From Dactylonectria macrodidyma (Eukaryota > Ascomycota > Sordariomycetes > Hypocreales > Nectriaceae): 64,000 nucleotides of DNA. The stretch lies in the NCBI GenBank assembly GCA_020744425.1, contig JAGMUV010000003.1, forward strand, positions 3,906,001-3,970,000. Direction: 5' to 3'. Within the stretch, counting starts at the first letter, position 1. The number at the start of each line of letters is the position of its first letter. Below the pieces are notes generated by a model, which had not been told where the DNA came from, searched no databases, and saw only the letters and a program-made list of their open reading frames with translations. Made by a program: the position numbers and the translations under genes. Shown piece after piece: positions 44,655 to 56,600 of this stretch.

Positions 44655-46241
44655 TCAGTGCCTCGTGTCATCCTCACCAACGTGGTACCCCCTCGCGATG
44701 CCGCTGCGGCCCTCCTCAACCAGCGTGCTCGTCTCGTTGTCGAAGTCGGTGCCCAGGCCCGTCCACGTCCGGCCCGTCCGCAGGAACTCGGCGCCGGGGC
44801 TGGCCACGCCGTTGATGCTCGCCAGCTCGCCCGCAACGGCCCGCTTGACCAGCGCGGCGGACTGCGGTGGCTGGTCCCCGTTGGAGCCTGCCGCCGCCGT
44901 GCCGTTGCTCCGTACGGCCAGACGCATGGGTCGGCTGTGGCTGATGAGCTTGCCGGTTCGGAGGTCGAATTCGGGGGCTTCGGATTCTTCGCCTTCTACG
45001 CCGCCAGCGACTTCGTCATATGCTGCCTCTTCATCGCCGTTCTCCCCTTCTGCCAATTTCTGATCCTCATTGGCATCCACCAAGCTTAACTTCTCGATGC
45101 CACCCCACCACTCCCCGCCCCAGACGCGCTCCTCCTCGCTCATGAGCGCAACCTCGAGCTCGAACGGGGTGATGACGGGCCGCCAGTACGAAGCGTCGTC
45201 CTCGACGAGGCCGCTCTCCCAGCACCCGACGACGACCCAGCCCTCGACCTCAGCAAAGTTGGCCAGCTTGGCCGGGTTCAGCTTGCCGACGACGACGGTG
45301 TAGCTCTTCTTTCCGGCGCGATCGATCTTGTCGCGCAGCAGCTTGATTGATGACAGGTAGTTTGCGACGGACAGCGTGTTGACCAGGATGCCGATGACGC
45401 CAGCCGACGCCAGCGAGAGCACCTTGGCGAAGCGGCGGCGGAGAGCGCCCGCCGTGCGCATCGTCGGGTTCGTCAGCGATGGGCTCTCGGAGGACGGCGT
45501 AGAGAGGATGTGGAGCGAGGCGAAGCGCGACTGGAGAGCGAGGAGCAGGGCTGCCGGCGGGTCGGAGATGTGGATGAGCGAGTACGACCTCCAGTGCTCC
45601 TCGTCCATAGGCTCGCCGAGTATCGTCCGGTTGGGGATGAGCGCCGCCGGGTCTCGCACCACGTCCGTAGCCACCACATTCATATATCCGCCGTCGTTGA
45701 GGCGGCTGACGAGCTTCGCCACGTGGTCCTGGTATGTTAGGTCGGCCATGACCACCAGCTTCGTCTCCTTGTCGCCAAACTCCTTCTCGATCTCGGCCAT
45801 GGTGACCTCGTAGTCGAGCTCGTGGTTTGTGTACACATATATGGCCGGCAGCCGGCTTGTCGGGCTCAGACACGTCCGCCCATAATGCACCACCACATCG
45901 GCGGCGACGTGCTCGGCCGCAATCTCGTCGACGCAGCATGCGCTGTAGCTGCTGTCGGCCAGTATGTAGATCCTCCTCTTCTCGTCGCCGTCGAGGCCTA
46001 GCTCCTTCTCGAGTGCCTCGACGACGCGCGGGGCGTCAACAAGCATAAAGTCCGGGAACTGCAGGCCGACGCGGCGCCACCCACCGGCGGCGACCTCGGC
46101 GGCGGTGCGGGCAATCTCGTACGTCGTTCGCAGCTGGTCGTCGGAGAGCGTTGAAGGCTTGCAGTCGGCAGCGGCGGGGATTTCGAGGATATTGTCGTCG
46201 GGGGTCGAGAGGACCGGCGGCGCGGCCAGGTCGGACGGCAT
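44655..46241 (-). CDS. DPH2: Diphthamide biosynthesis protein 2
   Basis: Dph2 partners Dph1 in the iron-sulfur heterodimer that makes the first, 3-amino-3-carboxypropyl transfer step of diphthamide synthesis on a histidine of translation elongation factor 2. The intronless frame gives 528 aa. The start is the first ATG (MPSDLAAPP). The conserved N-terminal [14 protein letters not shown], the cysteine-bearing [37 protein letters not shown] region, and the later [12 protein letters not shown] segment match the Dph1/Dph2 family and supply candidate cluster-ligand cysteines. [13 protein letters not shown] follows. Acidic insert sequences occupy about residues 385-435. Longer N- and C-terminal extensions are normal for Dph2 compared with Dph1. 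The single-copy housekeeping gene has high GC at third positions. Confidence 0.92.
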   Translation of the reverse strand: MPSDLAAPPVLSTPDDNILEIPAAADCKPSTLSDDQLRTTYEIARTAAEVAAGGWRRVGLQFPDFMLVDAPRVVEALEKELGLDGDEKRRIYILADSSYSACCVDEIAAEHVAADVVVHYGRTCLSPTSRLPAIYVYTNHELDYEVTMAEIEKEFGDKETKLVVMADLTYQDHVAKLVSRLNDGGYMNVVATDVVRDPAALIPNRTILGEPMDEEHWRSYSLIHISDPPAALLLALQSRFASLHILSTPSSESPSLTNPTMRTAGALRRRFAKVLSLASAGVIGILVNTLSVANYLSSIKLLRDKIDRAGKKSYTVVVGKLNPAKLANFAEVEGWVVVGCWESGLVEDDASYWRPVITPFELEVALMSEEERVWGGEWWGGIEKLSLVDANEDQKLAEGENGDEEAAYDEVAGGVEGEESEAPEFDLRTGKLISHSRPMRLAVRSNGTAAAGSNGDQPPQSAALVKRAVAGELASINGVASPGAEFLRTGRTWTGLGTDFDNETSTLVEEGRSGIARGYHVGEDDTRH

Positions 46242-47485
46242 GGTGGCGGACGAAGGGGGGCTTGGCCAAAGATATGGCAGGTTTGAAATTTTCTTCGTTT
46301 TGTTTGTGTTTGCGGACTTGAAGTCATCGCGGGGTTCTTTTTTGGAGGGGTCCCGTCAGTCATCTAACGGGTGTCAAGGTGGGGTGGGTGTGCTAAATTT
46401 GGCTGCTTCAGGCGACATTGTGCGTGTGAACCTCTCACAAAACGAGCCGCTACTCAAGACCCGAGACGTCAATTGAACATGAGTTTTCATTGTGAGTATA
46501 AGAAATATGGCTTCCAAACAATTACTAGATGCATATGACGCAATATCTGCTTCGCCCATCAACTCATGTGTCGATTTTCGTCTTTATACAGCCAGTTCTG
46601 GTAATCCGTGTTGTTCAGGTGGGAGCCACACATCAGCGAATAAAACGACAAGTATTACGACCAAAGTCCCGCCATTTTTTCCAGACGAATGTCCAAATGT
46701 GGCCATGGCACAACACCTAAGTTAGCAGATTGACGAATTGCCAGCCCGGGCCTTATTTGCAGAGGCACGAACTATTTCAGCTTAAAAACTGGGGGTCAAA
46801 CTAGATCACATCGCAGACAGACCCGGGGCGAAACGCCCTCGCCATCCAGCGGTGTAATTCGGGATACCAAGAAAGGAAATTTAGCCGCTGGGACATTCAG
46901 TTCAATCATGGCAATTCGTCACGAAGAATCTTGCTAAAGAAGAAGCTCCTTCTCATAAACGGCCACGCACGTCAAGCAGTGGGCTCACAAACGCGCAACC
47001 ATCAGGGCGCATTGCGGCACAAACACCAGACTACAAGATGCGCGTTGCGCGTGGCTAGCGGGAGCAGGCCACATTTGCAAGCCGACTCACACGAATTCCC
47101 AGATTCGCAGTTCTTCAGCCCTCGTGAAGTGACAAAGATTAGCGAGACATAAAGATTCGATAAACCGTATTGCGACACGACGCTAGGGAGCGGAAGCCGT
47201 CACTGGTGAGTTCTGAGTTGGGGAAGCCGTGCCTGCGTCCGAAAGTGGCAATACGTATTCCGAAAAGGGGAATTAGTGTATGCGGACCCAATAGCCTCCC
47301 GAGATGCCTCAGATGGGGCACGGAGTGTTTGCTCTGGCTCCGAGAGCAGCAATTAGTGATCGGATGCTTTCCGTATAATAAACATTCTACCCGTCATCAG
47401 GAAGACTGGCTTCGGAATGAGGCAATAATACTTCTCAACTTCAGTTCAAAGGCGTTTCTTTCATAAATTGAAGGCAAAAACAAGA
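46242..47485. other. Divergent spacer between DPH2 and the monooxygenase
   Basis: These 1.24 kb hold the DPH2 and monooxygenase promoters. Short frames only; nothing recognisable. The stretch is AT-richer than the flanking genes. Confidence 0.5.
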
Positions 47486-48772
47486 ATGGCACCCATGGAC
47501 ACCAAGACGGGTGTAAGACGACACTTCCTTGAAGGAAAGACTATTATTATTGCTGGCGCTGGTGTTGCCGGGTCTGCTTTTCTTGTCGGACTCCGAAGAC
47601 TATGGAATCCGGAGTGGAAATCGCCCACCATCCACATCTACGATCGAGACAGTCAGGAAACGACAGCTCAGCGTGAGACCTATACTCTGTCACTGGCAGG
47701 ATACGATGCCACGGGTGGACTGTCTGCAATTAGGAACCTCGGTCTCCTGGACCAAACTCTGGACAAAGCCGTTTCTGGTCTTGACAGCACTGGGGCCTTC
47801 AAGATCTGGGGCCCTGATTGGAAGGAACACATCAGCTTTCGACACAAGCCCTTCGAAGGATTACCAGCATCCAGCATCCGAATTCCCCGGAAAGACCTTC
47901 GGCAAGTCCTCCACGACGGATTTGGACCCGAAGATACCGTCGAGTGGGGTGCCAAGTGTGTTTCGGCTCAACGCCTCGAAGATGGCCGAATCCGAGTTCA
48001 AGTTGTGAGAGGGGCCTCTGACCAGGAGACCACCACCGAAGAGGAATGCGATATCCTGATTGCGGCCGACGGCGCGAGTAGCAAGCTGCGAGCATACTTG
48101 CGCCCAGACGACAACCTTGACTTTGCGGGGGCGGTACTCCGAGGAGGCGTCTCACGGTTCGAAGGTCCTCTCCCGAAGCCTCTTGGCCAGGACTGGGGGT
48201 TCATGCTCTCAGGAACGGGAATTTCGTGTTTCTTTTCGCCTGTTGATAAGAATAGCCTGGTGTGGACAGTTGGCCGTCTCGAGGATACTCCAGTTCCGCC
48301 ACTCGACTTGAAAGATGCTGAGCAGGTCCAGGCTGTAATAGACCGGGGACTGGAGCTGGGATCCGAGCTGCAAGAGCCCTTTCGGACCGTTGTTGCGAAC
48401 ACGGACCTGAAGACAGTCCTATCCATCAACGCGCGCGACAAGAAGCCATTTGTCCACGAGAAGGTGGACGAGTTGCCGGTGATCTTCATCGGCGACGCCA
48501 ACCACGCGCTCAGCCCCTTTTCCGGCTACGGCGCGAACCTGGCGCTGGCCGACGCGTGGGACTTGGCAGAGCAGTTGTGCAAAAGAGAGACTCTCCAGGA
48601 AGCCGTGGCAGCCTACGACAAGCTGGCCGCGCCTAGGGCCACGAGGATCCTTAAAGGATCTCGGGCTCGCCTCAAGGCTGGCCACAGCACGGGGGTCCAG
48701 TACTGGATGTTTTGGTTGATGCTGGTTGTGGGCAAGTTCATGGGCTGGGTATTGGGGAGGAAGGTGACTTAA
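47486..48772 (+). CDS. FAD-dependent monooxygenase (class A, aromatic hydroxylase-like)
   Basis: This 428-aa flavoprotein is encoded by a single exon. The start is ATG at 47486; upstream codons in frame lack ATG. The FAD-binding fold begins at about residue 19 with IIIAGAGVAGSAFLVGLRR (GxGxxG-type dinucleotide motif) and an acidic strand end (IHIYDRD). The DG motif is IAADGASSKLR near 195-205. The third FAD motif, VIFIGDANHALSPFSGYGANLALADAWDLA, is near 335-365. These three motifs define the PHBH/salicylate-hydroxylase-like class. A hydrophobic C-terminus (WMFWLMLVVGKFMGWVLG) may anchor the enzyme to a membrane. Such enzymes hydroxylate phenols or epoxidise alkenes, using NAD(P)H; the substrate cannot be predicted. 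No secondary-metabolism core gene is nearby. Confidence 0.87.
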   Translation: MAPMDTKTGVRRHFLEGKTIIIAGAGVAGSAFLVGLRRLWNPEWKSPTIHIYDRDSQETTAQRETYTLSLAGYDATGGLSAIRNLGLLDQTLDKAVSGLDSTGAFKIWGPDWKEHISFRHKPFEGLPASSIRIPRKDLRQVLHDGFGPEDTVEWGAKCVSAQRLEDGRIRVQVVRGASDQETTTEEECDILIAADGASSKLRAYLRPDDNLDFAGAVLRGGVSRFEGPLPKPLGQDWGFMLSGTGISCFFSPVDKNSLVWTVGRLEDTPVPPLDLKDAEQVQAVIDRGLELGSELQEPFRTVVANTDLKTVLSINARDKKPFVHEKVDELPVIFIGDANHALSPFSGYGANLALADAWDLAEQLCKRETLQEAVAAYDKLAAPRATRILKGSRARLKAGHSTGVQYWMFWLMLVVGKFMGWVLGRKVT

Positions 48773-49475
48773 TGTGGCTCCGATGGTTGAACAGCCTTGT
48801 CTTGGATTCAAGTTTTTGTCTTTTTGATTCCATTCATTGATTCACTCCTTTGAACATGAGCTGGATGTTGGGTTAGCTTGCATGGCCGTTATTGGTGCCA
48901 TTTTGGCTGAGCACTCTTTGAGTACATTTTGGAGACGACACAATGAAGATACCCTCTGTTTCAAACAAAATGTCTTGACATGGTTATGTGTTGGTTTTGT
49001 TCTCGATTTGATTGACGGATGCGTTGGATGCAACGTGAATTGATCGATGATGGTGGGAAAACTGCCAGTACAGTGTTGGTCACAGTGCAATAGAACAGCC
49101 GGCAGTTGTGGTCTTATCTCCCCTAATCAGTCACACCCATGCACCCACCCCTTGCAAAAAGCAAGTTCATGTGCCGCTCTTTCCCCATGCGCTTTACGCG
49201 AAATGAATGGAAAACGCGCACGCGCCGTCCCGCGACGCGATCGTTTTGGTTCATGTCCTCGTTGCTCCCTCCGCTGTTAAGTCCATCTCCACCAACACTC
49301 TCTGTCCACATTTCCAACTCTCATCATTCACCATCGTTTGTTTTGTCCTGTATTGTGTAAACTGTTCTTCGATTTGGTGAATCACCGCTGTTCATTGTCT
49401 TCTGACCCCATCATTCGTTGACATTCTACTCGTCATAACCACTGGCCTGTCCCAGCCATTGGCCAGTCACCCATC
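48773..49475. other. Spacer upstream of MSH6
   Basis: About 700 bp. The right half is C/T-rich and probably carries the MSH6 promoter and leader. ACGCGAAATG and ACGCG sequences near 49196-49220 and 49236 resemble MCB-type cell-cycle elements (ACGCGT core), which would fit a replication-coupled repair gene, but the match is partial. Confidence 0.4.
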
Positions 49476-52400
49476 ATGGCCGCCGAGAAAGCTTCGGCAG
49501 CGGCGCGCACGCCTGCAAAGGCCACCAAGCCAGCTGCCACTACTTCATCCGCCAAACAACGGTCCATTGTCTCCTTCTTCTCAAAAGCTGCGCCCTCGAC
49601 GCCTGCGGCAGCCTCGTCCCCGCTCTCAAAGGTTACCCCTAGCAAACAGTCGTCCTGCCTTAAGGAGACCACCAAAGCCAACTCGCTTCCCAAGGCAAAG
49701 CCCCCCCTCAAGCCCTCAGTCAAGCTTTCCACGCCCGTCCCTAGCAGCGACGCGATAGAGCCCCCGAGCTCCCAGGAGAACATGGACTCTGGTGTCAAGG
49801 TAGCTCAGATGCCCCTGTCGTCACCGCTTGTGACTCCAGCTAAGCCCAGGCAGGCCCCCGCTCGGAAGAGTGATGCTCTCCCAAGCAGTCCGAGTCGCAA
49901 GGTACGCAAATCTCGAACTTGTAGCTATACTGCAATATGTGTCTAACATTCAACCCACTTCAGGTCAAGAAGGTCGTTAGTTACGCCGAATCCTCTGACG
50001 AAGACGAGCCCTTCACCTTCAGCAACGCTTCGGCGACTCGACGGAAGACAAGAGCGCGTCAAGTCGTTAAAGACGAGGACGATTATGACGAAGAGGATGC
50101 GGCCGAAGAAGAAGGTTGGTTTTATAAATTAGTGCGACAAAGCCTTTGCTAACGGCCACAGATGACATGGAGGACTTCATCGTGTCGGACGAATCTGAGA
50201 ATGAACAGCCCCGATCTACGAAGCGAAAACGGGCTGCAAAGCCTCAAGCTGCCCGGAAGCGATCTAACCTCTCGTCACCCACTCCACCACGACCAAATCC
50301 TACCGAATTTGACGATGACGACATCATGGACGACATCATGGACGGTATTGCGGAAGACATGCCCGAATCCACTGCAGTCCAATGGAACTATGATCCCGCA
50401 TCGACCGAGAAACACCCTGTCACAAAACCTGCCGAGCGCGCCGCCAGAGACTCCAAGTTCAAGGAAAAGGCCCACACCAAGGAACCCGAAGACAGGTATC
50501 CATGGCTTGCCAAGATTATGGACAAGGAGAAGCGACCCCCAGGCCACCCAGAGTATGATCCCAGGACGATCTTTATTCCCCCCCTGGCATGGAGCAAGTT
50601 TTCCCCTTTCGAGAAGCAATACTGGGGAATCAAACAAAACCTGTGGGACACCATCGTTTTCTTCAAGAAGGGCAAATTCTATGAGCTCTACGAGAACGAT
50701 GCCACAATCGGTCACCAGGAGTTTGACTTCAAGATGACAGACCGTGTCAACATGCGTATGGTTGGAGTTCCTGAGAGCTCCCTCGACCACTGGGTCAATC
50801 AATTCATCGCCAAGCAGTACAAGGTCGCTCGTGTCGACCAAAAAGAAACCAACCTGGGCAAGGAGATGCGAGAAAGACAAGAAAAGAGTGGCAAAAAGGC
50901 AGACAAGGTGATTAGTCGCGAACTCGCCTGCGTCTTGACTGCAGGCACTCTTGTCGATGGTGGCATGCTTCAGGATGACATGGCCTCGTACTGTGTTGCC
51001 ATCAAAGAATCCGTCGTTGATGACTTGCCCGCGTTTGGCATTGCATTCGCCGACACTGCGACTGGCAGATTCTACTTGTCTAGTTTTGTCGACGACGTCG
51101 ACTTGACCAAGTTCGAGACATTGATCGCGCAGACCACCCCAAGGGAGCTTCTGCTCGAAAAGTCTCGTTTGTCCACCAAAGCGCTCCGAATCCTCAAAAA
51201 CAACACCAGCCCCACCACCATCTGGACTCATCTCAAGCCTGGAACTGAGTTCTGGGATGCTGACACATTCCGCCGAGAACTGGAATGTGGCAAGTACTTC
51301 GTTGGCGAGGATGAGCAAGAGGAGGCTTGGCCCGAGGCTCTGCAGCAACACAAGGACGACGACATCATCATGTCGGCAACTGGTGCACTGGTCTATTACC
51401 TGCGTTTTCTCAAACTCGAACGCCCTCTCTTATCCCAGGGTAGCTTTGAGGCGTACAGCCCAATTCAGAACAATGGCACCTTGGTACTGGATGGACAAAC
51501 CCTCATCAACCTCGAAGTTTTCTCCAACACCGTTAATGGCGGAAATGAAGGGACCCTGTTCAACCTACTTAACAAGTGTGTGACGCCCTTCGGCAAGCGT
51601 CTGTTTCGCCAATGGGTGGCCCACCCGCTCTGCAACATTGCCAAAATCAACGAGCGTTTGGACGCCGTTGACATGTTGAATGCCGATCAGACCGTTCGTG
51701 AGCAGTTTGCCTCGCAGCTCGTCAAGATGCCCGATTTAGAGCGTCTCATTTCTCGTATCCACGCGGGTGCTTGCAAGCCAGAGGATTTTGTCAAAGTTCT
51801 AGAAGGCTTTGAGCAGATCGAGTATACCATGGAACTTCTCAGTGCCTTCAAAGGCGGCAATGGTATCGTTGATCGGCTCATCTCGTCGATGCCTAGCCTT
51901 GGAGAGCCCCTGAGCTACTGGCGTAGTGCTTTCGATCGTCACAAGGCTCGTGATCAGAAGATGTTGATCCCAGAGCGCGGCATAGACCCAGACTTTGACG
52001 AGAGCCTTGAAACAATTGACGCGATCAAGGAACAGCTTGCTGAGCTTCTGGTTGAACAGAAGAAGCAATTGAAGAGCAAGGCGCTCAAATTCACGGACAT
52101 TGGCAAGGAGATTTACCAAGTCGAGGCCCCGAAAAGCCTCAAGGTCCCCTCCAGTTGGCGTCAAATGTCAGCCACCAAGGATCTCAAGCGATGGTACTTT
52201 CCGCAACTGACCAAGCTCGTCCGAGAGCTGCAGGAAGCCGAAGAAACTCACTCGCAGCTCGTGCGAGAGGTTGCGTTGAGGTTCTTCAAGAAGTTTGATG
52301 TTGATTACGACACCTGGCTGCAAGCAATCCGAATCATCTCTCAACTCGATTGTCTCGTCAGTCTTGCGAGGGCTTCCGCATCACTCGGTCACCCAAGCTG

Positions 52401-53303
52401 TCGGCCCGAGTTCATCGACCAGGAGCGGAGCACCATTGACTTTGAGGAGCTACGACACCCTTGCATGATAAACAACGTTGATGACTTCATTCCTAATGAC
52501 ATCAAACTTGGAGGTGATCAAGCCAAGATCAACCTTCTTACTGGTGCCAACGCGGCTGGAAAGTCAACCGTCCTTCGAATGGTAAGTTCCACGGCTCAAG
52601 TACTATAACCATTTACTAACAAATATAGTCATGCACTGCCGTTATCATGGCCCAAATTGGATGCTACGTTCCATCGAAATCAGCTCGTCTTACGCCTGTC
52701 GATCGCATCATGTCTCGACTGGGAGCCAATGACAACATCTTTGCTGCTCAGTCCACCTTCTTCGTGGAACTGTCTGAGACGAAGAAGATCCTCTCCGAAG
52801 CCACACCACGCTCATTGGTCATTCTGGATGAGCTTGGCCGAGGAACTAGCTCGTACGATGGTGTCGCTGTCGCCCAAGCAGTGCTACACCAAGTAGCTAC
52901 TCATATTGGTTGCGTGGGCTTCTTTGCGACTCATTACCACTCCATCGCGACTGAATTTGAGAATCACCCTGAGATTCGAGCTCGGAGAATGCAGATTCAT
53001 GTCGATGACGCGGAACGCCGGGTCACGTTCCTATACAAGCTTGAGGACGGTGTCGCGGAGGGCAGTTTCGGTATGCACTGCGCTGCCATGTGTGGTATCT
53101 CGAACCGTGTCATCGAGAGGGCCGAAGTAGCGGCCAAGGAGTGGGAGCACACAAGCAGACTCAAGGACAGCCTGGACAAGGCTAAGACCGGGTGCTATAT
53201 CCCGCTTGGCATTCTCAGCGATGTCGGCTCGCTGCTAGGCGACAAGGGTGATGTGAAGGCGGAGGGACTGGATGTCCTCCTGAAAGCAATTGAGGCTCTG
53301 TAA
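49476..53303 (+). CDS. MSH6: DNA mismatch repair protein MSH6 (MutS homologue)
   Basis: Msh6 pairs with Msh2 as MutS-alpha and recognises base mismatches and small loops in the nucleus. Four exons (49476-49901, 49964-50114, 50162-52581, 52629-53303) give 1223 aa, close to the 1242 of yeast Msh6. A PCNA-binding PIP box QRSIVSFF lies at residues 28-35. A disordered, acidic/basic N-terminal region extends to about 280. The mismatch-binding domain shows the conserved Phe-x-Glu in KGKFYELYEND near 364. Connector, lever and clamp regions follow. The ATPase has Walker A GANAAGKST (987-995), Walker B DELGRGTSSYDG, and FFATHYHS. Exon 4 begins directly after the P-loop at SCTAVIMAQ. All motifs are intact, so the gene should be functional. 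Confidence 0.97.
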
Positions 53304-53689
53304 TAATGGATGGGTTCGTTTGGCGAAATTTGGTAGGACATGATCTCCACGGGGATCTACACGGCGCGATGGATGTTTCTACAATAATAAGAGGGCAAAG
53401 GTTCAAGGCCCCGAGAAGGATGGGCTGAGGAATACAAACGCACGCAATGGATTGCGTGTGACTACGAGACGGGGAGTTGAAGGAAATGGAATCGGATTAA
53501 TAGACGTGCGTTCTTGATACCTTCAAAGCAAAGTTGTTGATCTATCCCATCCTTGACAAATGTGTCGTATCAAATCTCACCAACAGTCACACCTATCCAC
53601 CAAGAACAAAGCGCCGCCGAATTTCCCACAGACAACTAACAACTATGTAAAACAAATTCCCCAAAAATTCTCACTCATTCTTGACTCCA
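53304..53689. other. Convergent 3' spacer
   Basis: These 386 bp separate the 3' ends of MSH6 (+) and the zinc-finger protein gene (-). No gene is seen. Confidence 0.5.
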
Positions 53690-56600
53690 TCAGCTGCCTT
53701 GTTTAGAGCTCGCCACACTCTTCTCCCTCGCTGCTCGTTGTCTGCTCGAAGCACGACTTGGCACAGCACTGGACTGAGCACTTGTCTTGGCCTTGCCCTT
53801 AGTCTTGGGTGTAGGCTTAGGCTTCAGGGGCTTGGCCGGTGTCTTGAGTGCCTCTGTTGACACGGTTAGCAACTACCTTTCTCTCACCTGGTCATAAGGA
53901 CTTACCTCTGGGTGCTGCACTCGGCTTGGGCTTCTTCTGCGACGGGCCGGCCTCGGGCTCTTCGGTGGCGGTGTTTGCGCGCTTTCGCTTTCCCTTGCCC
54001 GACTCGGCGAGGTCTTCGAGGCGAGGGCTCGATTCGAGAAACTCCTTGGTATCGTCGAACTCGGGCTCTAGGCCATCGTCTGGATCGTCTTGCTTCTGGA
54101 ACCGGTAATTGGGGTCAAGGGGATTCTTAGGACCCTTGGCCCGCTTCCTCTTGCGGTTCGAGCCTTGGAGGTCAATGTTGTCGTCGACATCGAGATCCGA
54201 GTCATCATCTGAATCGGCCTCGCCCTGGTGTTTGTAATTGGGATCAAACACCTTACCCTTGAACGGCGTCTTCTTACTACGACTCGAGGCTGTGGCCTCC
54301 TCGACGGTGACGCTGATGCTGGGGAAAAGCATGCCCTGGACTGCCGGCCAAGGGGCGCCCCAAGCGTCCTTGTTGTCCGGGTTGTTGGGGTCGGAGCGCC
54401 ACTTAGAGCTGTTGTTGTCGCTCTTGTTGGTGGGATAGATAGTGTTGACGTACGCCGGGTAGTCCTTCAGGAACTTGCTCTTGATCTTGCCGAGGTCACG
54501 GAGGCTCGACGGCAGCCAGCCGCTGCGGTTCGGGAGCTTGCTCTTAGGTTCTCCGAGGCCTCTGCGGATTTGGCAGCAGCCGTCTTTGGCCATGTGCCGC
54601 TGTGTGGGAAGTGGTTAGCAAATCGGGGGCTGTAGAGGGTTGGTTCAGGGGGTGCTTACTTCCATCTGTTCGGCGGTGGTCATTTCTGAGCCGTCATTGC
54701 TTCCACCCGGATACTTGGGCACCTTACGGAGACATCTCGAGCAGTACATGCCCTCGTCGGGTAGGAAGTCGTCAACTTCGGGGTCAAGTACCTCGTCCCA
54801 GTCAGGAGACAGGGCACGTGTGCCACCAGTCGATCTCTGATCCTCGGATGTCTCGTCCGTCAGCTCGATGGAGGCTTGTACGGAGCGAAGCTTAGACCCG
54901 GGAGTCTTCTTCACGTTTCTTCCTCTCGACGTCGCGGTCTTGGATGTCGAGGTAGACCTGGACGAGTCCTCCGACGCCGATGCCGATGCGGAAGCCGCTG
55001 GAGTTCTGGTCGTCTTCGGCCGCGGCAGAGGCTTCAGAGGCGTCTTGGCGGCCCGGGATGCCTTCTTGAGCGCGGACTTGGGTACCGCGCTTCCGGAGTG
55101 TTCATCCGGATCATCTTGCGCTCTATCAAATGATCCATGAAGACTGGAAGCCTCTCGCGGGGGAGGGTGCACGTCTTTTGCGTGTTCAGTTCGAATGTGC
55201 CTTCGAAGTTGCTCGGGAGTCATCCACTGCACAACGGCACCACATTCAGAATAAAAGGGGCATTTGCGGATGATTTGAAACACTCGGTCTTCATCCCGAG
55301 ATGCTACTTCTGGGGCATGGGATGACTCCGTCTGCTGCGAACGCGAGGCGTTGGGTGCGCGAGCGGCCAGGTCATCCCAGAGCGAGTTGACGTGACAATC
55401 AAGGTGCAGAATGATCTCGTCGCGAGGCCGACGATTCTTCGAGCCAGCTGCACCGTCGTCCTTGGTGCTCACTTCGAAGGGGAGGTCGCAGAAGGGGCAC
55501 ATAGACATAGCCACCGGGTGCAGAGTGTCGAAGTGCTCGTACACGTCGTGCGCGTCGAGCTTCTCAAGGTCGGGTCTGGGGCATGCCACGATATGGCAGC
55601 GCACGCAAGGGTCTTTGTACTGCACGCGGCCTCTGTGGTCGTACCAGTTGGTGAGAGGATGCTCCAGCCGGCGGAGGCGATCTTTGGGGCGATATCTCTG
55701 TCCTGTCGGAGTTGTCCCCGTTCGCGACACTGCCTGTGCTCTCAGCTCTGCCATGAGGGATGGATCGCCTGGTCGTCGAGCTCTGTATCCAGAAAAGGCT
55801 GCTGTAAATGTCCGTTTGCGTGGAGGCCCTTCGGCGAGTTCCTCGACGCCGGCTGCATTGGCAGGTTCAGGCACAGGGACGCCCAAGATGCCAGCCAACT
55901 TGGCCGCATGCTCCGTCCTCAGATGATCTCGCCTCTGCGTCTGATCCCAAAACTCCCACAGCGGCGAGGGACAAAACGGACAGCTCTCGGTGCGGTGCGA
56001 CTCGGCAAGGTGGACGTGCATGTCCCCCTTCTTGTCCAACCGACACGCAAAGTCGCAGCCCTTGTAGGGACACTTGGCCGTCCGCTTGAGCATCATGTTG
56101 CGCAGCTCCCAGAAGTCGTCCTGCAGTCGGCCTTGCTCGGACGGCGTCAGGATGCCCTTGGAGACCATGGGCACGGAGCTTGTGGTGCGCAGGATGGGCT
56201 CTTGGGGGGGCGCGTTGATGGGGATCTTCGGCGCGCGGTTGAGGACCATCCGGCCGTTGATCCATTGGAACTTGTCGTAGTTGTCAAAGATGCTGGGTTG
56301 AACTGCGTACGAGCTGAATCGCTCGTCTGAGTCGATGGGATTGGGGCTGCGTGGCCGCTCAGGAGACCAGCTGAATTCATCCTCGCCGCCTGCTGATTCT
56401 CCGACGTTGACATCGTTGTCGTCTCTGCCGAATCTGTAACCCCGTCCAGGGCCTCTTCGCTGGGGAGGAGCATCTGTAAGACGTGCGGGATTCTTCTCAA
56501 GCTCTACTGCACGAACATTGCGCTTCAGCGTCACATCATCCACCGGTTCCCAGTGTGATTGTCCTATAGAACCGTTAGCATCGCCTCAATATAGCATGGC

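Noticed and set aside
29534..48772. Possible secondary-metabolite cluster (MBOAT, rhodopsin-fold protein, FAD monooxygenase)
   Set aside because: There is no PKS, NRPS, terpene cyclase, prenyltransferase or cluster regulator, and DPH2 and the DUF8004-like gene interrupt the set.
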